The notes under the pieces were generated by a model, which ran no database searches, was not told the DNA's origin, and worked only from the letters and a program-made list of their open reading frames with translations. Shown here piece after piece: positions 60,701 to 64,000 of a DNA stretch of 64,000 nucleotides; positions within the stretch are counted from its first letter, which is position 1; the number at the start of each line of letters is the position of its first letter. The stretch spans positions 2,413,501-2,477,500 of the forward strand of contig NZ_AP027149.1 of NCBI RefSeq assembly GCF_027925445.1, read 5' to 3'. The DNA comes from Methylocystis bryophila. Lineage in GTDB: Bacteria > Pseudomonadota > Alphaproteobacteria > Rhizobiales > Beijerinckiaceae. The position numbers were made by a program, and so were the translations under genes.

Positions 60701-61395
60701 GACGCTTCGCGCTTTCCGGACGCTTCGGCCGCGAGTCCCTGTCCGCCACGCTCGAGCCGGGCGATGGCGGCGCGGCGCGCGTCGGGTTCGTCTGCGCTGA
60801 CGCAGGCGCGCTTTTCGCTTTCCTCGATCTCTACAGCCGCATGGATTCTGGTACGATCACCGCCAACATGCTGCTCGCGCCGTCAGGGCGCGCCGATGGC
60901 GAGCTGCAAGTGCGCGAGTTCTATCTCAAGAGCGAGCCGGCGATGCGCAGCCTGATGGAGCAGGGGGCGCATCGTTACGACGAGAAGGGCCGCGTGCGTT
61001 ACGAGCCCGATTCGGTCAAGGTGCAGCGCCTGCAGGCGCAATTCGTCTGGATGGGCGGCAAGCTGCATCTGCGTGAAGGCGTTATGTCGGGTCCTGAGAT
61101 GGGCCTTTCCTTCGACGGCTCTGTGGATTTCGCGCATGAGGCCTTCGACCTCGGCGGCTCCTACGTGCCATTCTACGGCTTGAACAATCTTTTCAGCAAC
61201 ATTCCGGTCTTTGGCCCGATTGTCACGGGCGGCGCGAATGAAGGCCTGTTCGCGCTCAATTACAGCGTCGTCGGCCGGATCGATTCCCCGACGATCAATG
61301 TCTCGCCGCTGTCCATGCTGACGCCCGGACTGTTTCGCAAGATTTTCGGCGTGATGGACGGCACCGCGCGTGGCCTGGAGCCGCCGGGGCGGTAG
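57796..61395 (+). CDS. Large AsmA-like / DUF3971 envelope protein (YhdP-TamB superfamily)
   Basis: 1199 residues. One N-terminal transmembrane helix (about 60-85) is followed by a long repetitive beta-rich periplasmic region. Near the N-terminus 'YRYEFGLRNVALADT'-like strands match the AsmA/DUF3971 start. The C-terminus 'FGPIVTGGANEGLFALNYSV' and 'VGRIDSPTINVSPLSMLTPG' matches AsmA_2/YhdP. Such proteins form hydrophobic grooves that carry phospholipids from inner to outer membrane. GTG 57796 or TTG 57856 may be the start; the latter has a GAAGG site. Confidence 0.85.
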   Translation: MASRTNRGAARNARGTKAAFLSENDAADHEFRRRGICALCDALPTPRLSHGLRRTARFYCGVGLLIVLLMSLGVGAFLFSLARGPIALSWLAPVIVESLDELYGRRYEFGLRNVALADTSHGPTLFAEGLTVKSAGRTVVAAPRAEFSVDFLGLLAGRVTPKRIEALDLELRLVMLPDGSLTISAGADPKEAVVIGPAAAKPTPAEAAGPHPRLLHFAGAAVRGLLDFATNPESAIGGVDHVGVVHGRLVIDDRALGRTIRYSDLTLIVQREAGGSKFELAATGAARRWSLVGTTHGAPGTQREFEARAQEFTIDELTLLSGWRNQQFDTDAALSAHLHFALDAGDHVIDASGGFLVGPGYFRLDEPDYEPILIEQALGEARWDRKNRQFLFPVLKLKTKEVELVGEGTLAPPAPLDALAQSAADRGDVWRGSAHLAKPAKFAPERPGEEPLLIDRGALRFSFQPAAKKIFIERFEASGPQLDGTGALAFDWINGRHLVFNLTLNNTDVTAAARLTPTHVGAPARLWLLEHVTAGAFKHAELHSDLSEADFVAMRYEQPAPDAALQGEGDIVNGELINVMPDLPAIRGISAHLRLTGRTVVVDRASGVMDTAHERRLTLSEGSFVIPDNAPVPAPATLELRFAGSVEAVSEILTLPSLARYSAMPIDPAQVKGQIDGRARLAFEIGNGARPERVNVQLSADAANLSVERFIGAEKLESGALTIVQDHGGLRVGGSARVLGGQVQLDIRKPLGEHAQSQAQISMTLDEAARAKMGYGLPGVGGPVVATVKTPMPIGETEAQFEIDLTKASLDNALPGVSKPVGKPAKASFTLIKRPEGMTLDHFVLEAGATLMQGVVELARDGSFRSAKFSQFRISEGDDVKLEATRGADALKLVVRAANLDARPILRSLGAAGVERSAAGSTAAASMTKGSVSFDDVDVDLKSSLVSGFGKQILTNVELKWERRNNHPRRFALSGRFGRESLSATLEPGDGGAARVGFVCADAGALFAFLDLYSRMDSGTITANMLLAPSGRADGELQVREFYLKSEPAMRSLMEQGAHRYDEKGRVRYEPDSVKVQRLQAQFVWMGGKLHLREGVMSGPEMGLSFDGSVDFAHEAFDLGGSYVPFYGLNNLFSNIPVFGPIVTGGANEGLFALNYSVVGRIDSPTINVSPLSMLTPGLFRKIFGVMDGTARGLEPPGR

Positions 61396-61514
61396 AGCGC
61401 TTTCCGCTCGAAGGAATATTCGGGGAATAGCGAATCGCGCAGGCTAACGCGCCGCATCGCCTTCGTCATGCGGGCGCTCCCGCGCAGTGTTCGGCGGGCG
61501 GCGCTCCGCGCCGC

Positions 61515-62777
61515 TCAGCTGCGCTCCAGCAGCACGTGCTTCTTCTTGCCGAGCGAGAGCTTCGCGACGCCGTCACTGGCGAAATCCTTTTCGCCGAGCG
61601 CGGCTTTTTCATCGGTCACGGGCGCGTCGTTGACGCGCAGTCCGCCGCCTTTGATCTGGCGACGCGCTTCTCCCGTGGAGGCGACGAGCCCGGCCTTGAC
61701 GAAGGCCGTGAGCACGCCGATCCCCTCGGCGACCTCCGCGGCTGACACGGCGACCTTGGGCAGGCTGAGGGCCAGCGCGCCTTCCTCGAAGGTGGCTTTG
61801 GCGGTCGCCGCGGCTTCTTCGGCGGCCGCGCGGCCGTGCAGCAGCGCGGTGACCTCCGTGGCGAGCGTCTTCTTCGCCTCGTTGATCTCGGCGCCTTGCA
61901 GCGCCGAGAGGCGCGCGATCTCGTCCAAGGGCAGGAAGGTGAAGAGCTTGAGGAAGCGGGAGACGTCGGCGTCCTCGGCGTTGCGCCAATATTGCCAATA
62001 ATCGTAAGGGCTGAGCAGCGCGGCGTCGAGCCAGACGGCGCCCGCCGCCGTCTTGCCCATCTTGGCGCCCGAGGCCGTTGTCAGCAGCGGCGAGGTCAGA
62101 CCGTAGAGCTGCGGGCAGCCGAGGCGCCGGCCGAGATCGATCCCCATGACGATATTGCCCCATTGATCGGAGCCGCCCATCTGCAGCACCGCGCCGTGGC
62201 GCTTGTTGATCTCGGCAAAGTCATAGGCCTGCAGGCACATATAGTTGAACTCGATGAAGGAGAGCTCATGCTCGCGCTCGAGGCGCAGCTTGACGCTGTC
62301 CATCGTCAGCATGCGGTTCACCGAGAAATGCCGGCCGATGTCGCGCAGGAACTCGATGTAATTGAGCGACGCGAGCCACTCCGCGTTGTCGAGGAGCTTG
62401 GCGTCCGTCGCGCCGTCGCCGAAGGTGAGGAATTTCGCGAAGGTTTTCGTGATAGACGCCTTGTTGGCGTCGATCTCCGCGATCGTCAGCAGCTTGCGGC
62501 TCTCATCCTTGCCCGAGGGGTCGCCGACGCGCGTCGTGCCGCCGCCGACGAGGGGCAGGGGCTTGCCGCCGCTGCGCTGCAGATGCGCGAGCAGCATGAT
62601 CGGCAAGAGGCTGCCGACATGCAGCGAGGATGCCGTGCAGTCGAAGCCGATATAGGCGGAGAGCCCTCCCTCCAGCGCCTTCGCGTCTAGCCCCGAGAGA
62701 TCGGAACATTGGTGCACGAAGCCGCGCTCATTGAGCGTTGCAAGAAATTCGGATTTGGGAGCGGCGGGGTCGGACAT
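61515..62777 (-). CDS. tyrS: Tyrosyl-tRNA synthetase
   Basis: 420 residues, standard bacterial TyrRS. It has the HIGH-type signature as 'SSLHVGSLLPIMLLAHLQRS', tyrosine binding 'MQMGGSDQWGNI'-type motif ('LQMGGSDQWGNIVMGIDLGR'), KMSKS loop as K-M-G-K-T in 'SGAKMGKTAAG', and a C-terminal S4 RNA-binding domain ('GGLRVNDAPVTDEKA'). It charges tRNA-Tyr in the cytoplasm. Confidence 0.97.
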   Translation of the reverse strand: MSDPAAPKSEFLATLNERGFVHQCSDLSGLDAKALEGGLSAYIGFDCTASSLHVGSLLPIMLLAHLQRSGGKPLPLVGGGTTRVGDPSGKDESRKLLTIAEIDANKASITKTFAKFLTFGDGATDAKLLDNAEWLASLNYIEFLRDIGRHFSVNRMLTMDSVKLRLEREHELSFIEFNYMCLQAYDFAEINKRHGAVLQMGGSDQWGNIVMGIDLGRRLGCPQLYGLTSPLLTTASGAKMGKTAAGAVWLDAALLSPYDYWQYWRNAEDADVSRFLKLFTFLPLDEIARLSALQGAEINEAKKTLATEVTALLHGRAAAEEAAATAKATFEEGALALSLPKVAVSAAEVAEGIGVLTAFVKAGLVASTGEARRQIKGGGLRVNDAPVTDEKAALGEKDFASDGVAKLSLGKKKHVLLERS

Positions 62778-62843
62778 GGGCGGGTGTTAACGGCAAGCGG
62801 GCAGGGGCGCAAGGGCGCGGAGCCCTGCGACTCTCGCGTCTTC

Positions 62844-63788
62844 TCAGTTCCCGAAGGTCAAATGCGACAGGCGGAAAAAAGCGCCAAGGAGTCGGATAGC
62901 GAGACCGACCAGCCCCGACCCTCCGTAAAGATTCGAGCGATTGAGCTGGATGAAGACGAAGGCGGGACTTCTCGAATAATTCGTCATCTCGCAGACGAAA
63001 AACCCCTCCCGGGCGCGCAGCGACTCCAGGAGTATGCGCGCTGAAGGCCAGAGGCCGCGCGTCGGCTCCGCCTCTTGCGCCGTATCGGCCCTGTTTTCTC
63101 CGACGATCTCGGCTCGGAAATCATCTGGGTGGCATTGACTCGTCGGGCGCAGGCGCGAGGACACATTGAGGGTCGCGGCGATGACATTGCCGAGCGCGAA
63201 GTCGCGGCTGTCCCCGGGCTCGAGCCTCTCGCTCCAGACCAAAGTCCGCCCCGAAAGGCAGAGGATCGCCGGCCGAGAGAGGTCTTGAGGAGGCTCGGCG
63301 CGATAGACATAGAGCGCGCGCGCCCAGCTCATCGTCGACGCGTCGCAAGCGGCGGAGGCCATGCTTATCTCGGCGCCGCTGCACAGGTAGGAAGGCTGCA
63401 GCAGGAGCAGCGGCGGCGCGCCCTCGCGCGCATATTCGTTCAGATCGAGCTTTTCCGCCACGGCGCCGTCGCCGGCCGAAAGCAGTGTCTCGCGCTGCTT
63501 GCCGAGCGTCTTGATCATGCTGAGCTTCACGTCGCCGCCGCCAAACGCGACGCGTTTGAATGTGTCGAGCTCGCGCGCGAGCCAGCCTCGCCGAGGCGTG
63601 GGGTGCGGCGTTTGCCGCGCCAGAATCTTCGCGCCGGGCCAGCGGCTGACCGTCGCGCCCGGGCGCGCGAAGACCGCGGTGTCGGGACCGAGGGTGACGA
63701 CGACGCCTTGCGCGGCCTCCTGCAGCGCAAAATCGCTCTCGCCGCGGCGCAGAACCAGGTGCGTCAGATTGAAGAAGGGATGCCGCAT
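62844..63788 (-). CDS. Protein of unknown function, possibly AIM24-like fold
   Basis: 314 residues with no signal peptide. The order 'GPDTAVFARPGATVSRWPGA', 'LDTFKRVAFGGGDVKLSMI', 'GAVAEKLDLNEYAREG' and 'LLLLQPSYLCSGAEISMA' loosely recalls AIM24-domain proteins (a double beta-sandwich). The last 60 residues are more hydrophobic ('GSGLVGLAIRLLGAFFRLSH'). The identification is weak. It lies 8 bp downstream of the next gene on the same strand, so probably co-transcribed. Confidence 0.5.
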   Translation of the reverse strand: MRHPFFNLTHLVLRRGESDFALQEAAQGVVVTLGPDTAVFARPGATVSRWPGAKILARQTPHPTPRRGWLARELDTFKRVAFGGGDVKLSMIKTLGKQRETLLSAGDGAVAEKLDLNEYAREGAPPLLLLQPSYLCSGAEISMASAACDASTMSWARALYVYRAEPPQDLSRPAILCLSGRTLVWSERLEPGDSRDFALGNVIAATLNVSSRLRPTSQCHPDDFRAEIVGENRADTAQEAEPTRGLWPSARILLESLRAREGFFVCEMTNYSRSPAFVFIQLNRSNLYGGSGLVGLAIRLLGAFFRLSHLTFGN

Positions 63789-63795
63789 AGCTGCT

Positions 63796-64000
63796 TCAGG
63801 CTTTCCGAATGGAAGGCTTCATCGCGGCGACGAGCGTGTCGACCCCCTCGCGAAAGCCCACTTCGATCGGGGCGAAGCCGAGCGCGCCGAGCTCTTCGAG
63901 CGCCGGCGTGAACACCATGATGCGATCGGACGTTTCATCGCTGAAGAAGTGGATCACCCATTCCTCGAGGAGATCGAGGCGGCCAAGGCCGGTAAAGGTC
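63796..64000 (-). CDS. C-terminal end of an unidentified protein, cut by the window edge
   Basis: The minus-strand frame enters from the right edge and stops at 63796-63798. About 67 residues are visible, including 'GRLDLLEEWVIHFFSDETSD' and 'LGFAPIEVGFREGVDTLVAA' and ending MKPSIRKA. I do not recognise the family from this piece. It is the upstream partner of the AIM24-like gene in a likely operon. Confidence 0.6.
   Translation of the reverse strand, partial: TFTGLGRLDLLEEWVIHFFSDETSDRIMVFTPALEELGALGFAPIEVGFREGVDTLVAAMKPSIRKA

Noticed and set aside
1..64000. tRNA, rRNA and CRISPR arrays
   Set aside because: Gaps were read for cloverleaf-like and regularly spaced repeats; only REP-type palindromes and one 63-bp tandem pair were found.

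Overview
The window comes from a type II (alphaproteobacterial) methanotroph of the Methylocystis/Methylosinus group. The grounds are a complete pmoCAB operon for particulate methane monooxygenase (pMMO), with PmoA and PmoC closely resembling type II sequences I know. The downstream copper genes (pmoD, copC, copD, PCuAC/pmoF) are those found beside pmo operons of these bacteria. DNA is GC-rich with alphaproteobacterial signals, such as a GAAC-N7-GAAC SOS box at lexA. All identifications are by eye; no search was run.

Layout. 1-0.9 kb: end of a diheme peroxidase. 0.9-9.0 kb: a long T-poor leader, pmoC-pmoA-pmoB, a strong terminator, then pmoD, copC, a copD-cytochrome c-thioredoxin-like fusion and pmoF. 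9-19 kb: REP-type palindromes, gltD, hisI, a patatin phospholipase, a rhomboid protease, a PAS_5 protein, a divergent hxlR / azoR-doxX redox module and a class A penicillin-binding protein. 19.2-24 kb: a 23-residue membrane peptide and the aa3-type oxidase genes ctaC, ctaD, ctaG and ctaE (ctaB is not here). 24-36 kb: an SDR protein, mobA, a PEP-CTERM-like exported protein, an IS5 remnant, a FemAB-like acyltransferase, an aspartate aminotransferase, an L,D-transpeptidase and a DUF459 SGNH hydrolase.

35.8-41.3 kb looks like an accessory island in the rlmJ locus. A complete rlmJ lies at its left end and a 3' remnant of a second, resident-like rlmJ at its right end. Between them is an unusual nucleotide-metabolism cassette: (i) a fusion of a DnaQ/YprB-type 3'-5' exonuclease domain, a DUF429 RNase H-fold domain and a P-loop dNMP-kinase-like domain; (ii) overlapping it, an adenylosuccinate-synthetase homologue in which the usual catalytic Asp is Ser, as I recall for phage PurZ; (iii) convergent to these, a membrane-anchored dCTP-deaminase/dUTPase-fold protein with a degenerate active site and a coiled coil. 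I infer a nucleotide-based defence or conflict system and rank it as the best candidate for an undescribed system here.

41.4-51 kb is housekeeping (ppa) followed by a sulfur/cysteine locus. Serine acetyltransferase (cysE/epsC) is divergent from an XRE-cupin regulator, a family 2A encapsulin shell protein (SrpI-like) and its cysteine desulfurase cargo, which has a ~350-residue disordered Pro/Ala-rich N-terminus. Cysteine synthase, phosphoglycerate dehydrogenase and an Rrf2 regulator follow. Together these make serine, O-acetylserine and cysteine, and a protein shell in which desulfurase could mobilise or store sulfur. 51-64 kb returns to core genes: a GST-like protein, a BON-LysM protein, a porin-like barrel, a pteridine-reductase-like SDR, an FMN reductase, a membrane-anchored Mrr-type nuclease, lexA with two SOS boxes, a giant AsmA-like protein and tyrS. 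No rRNA, tRNA or CRISPR was seen.
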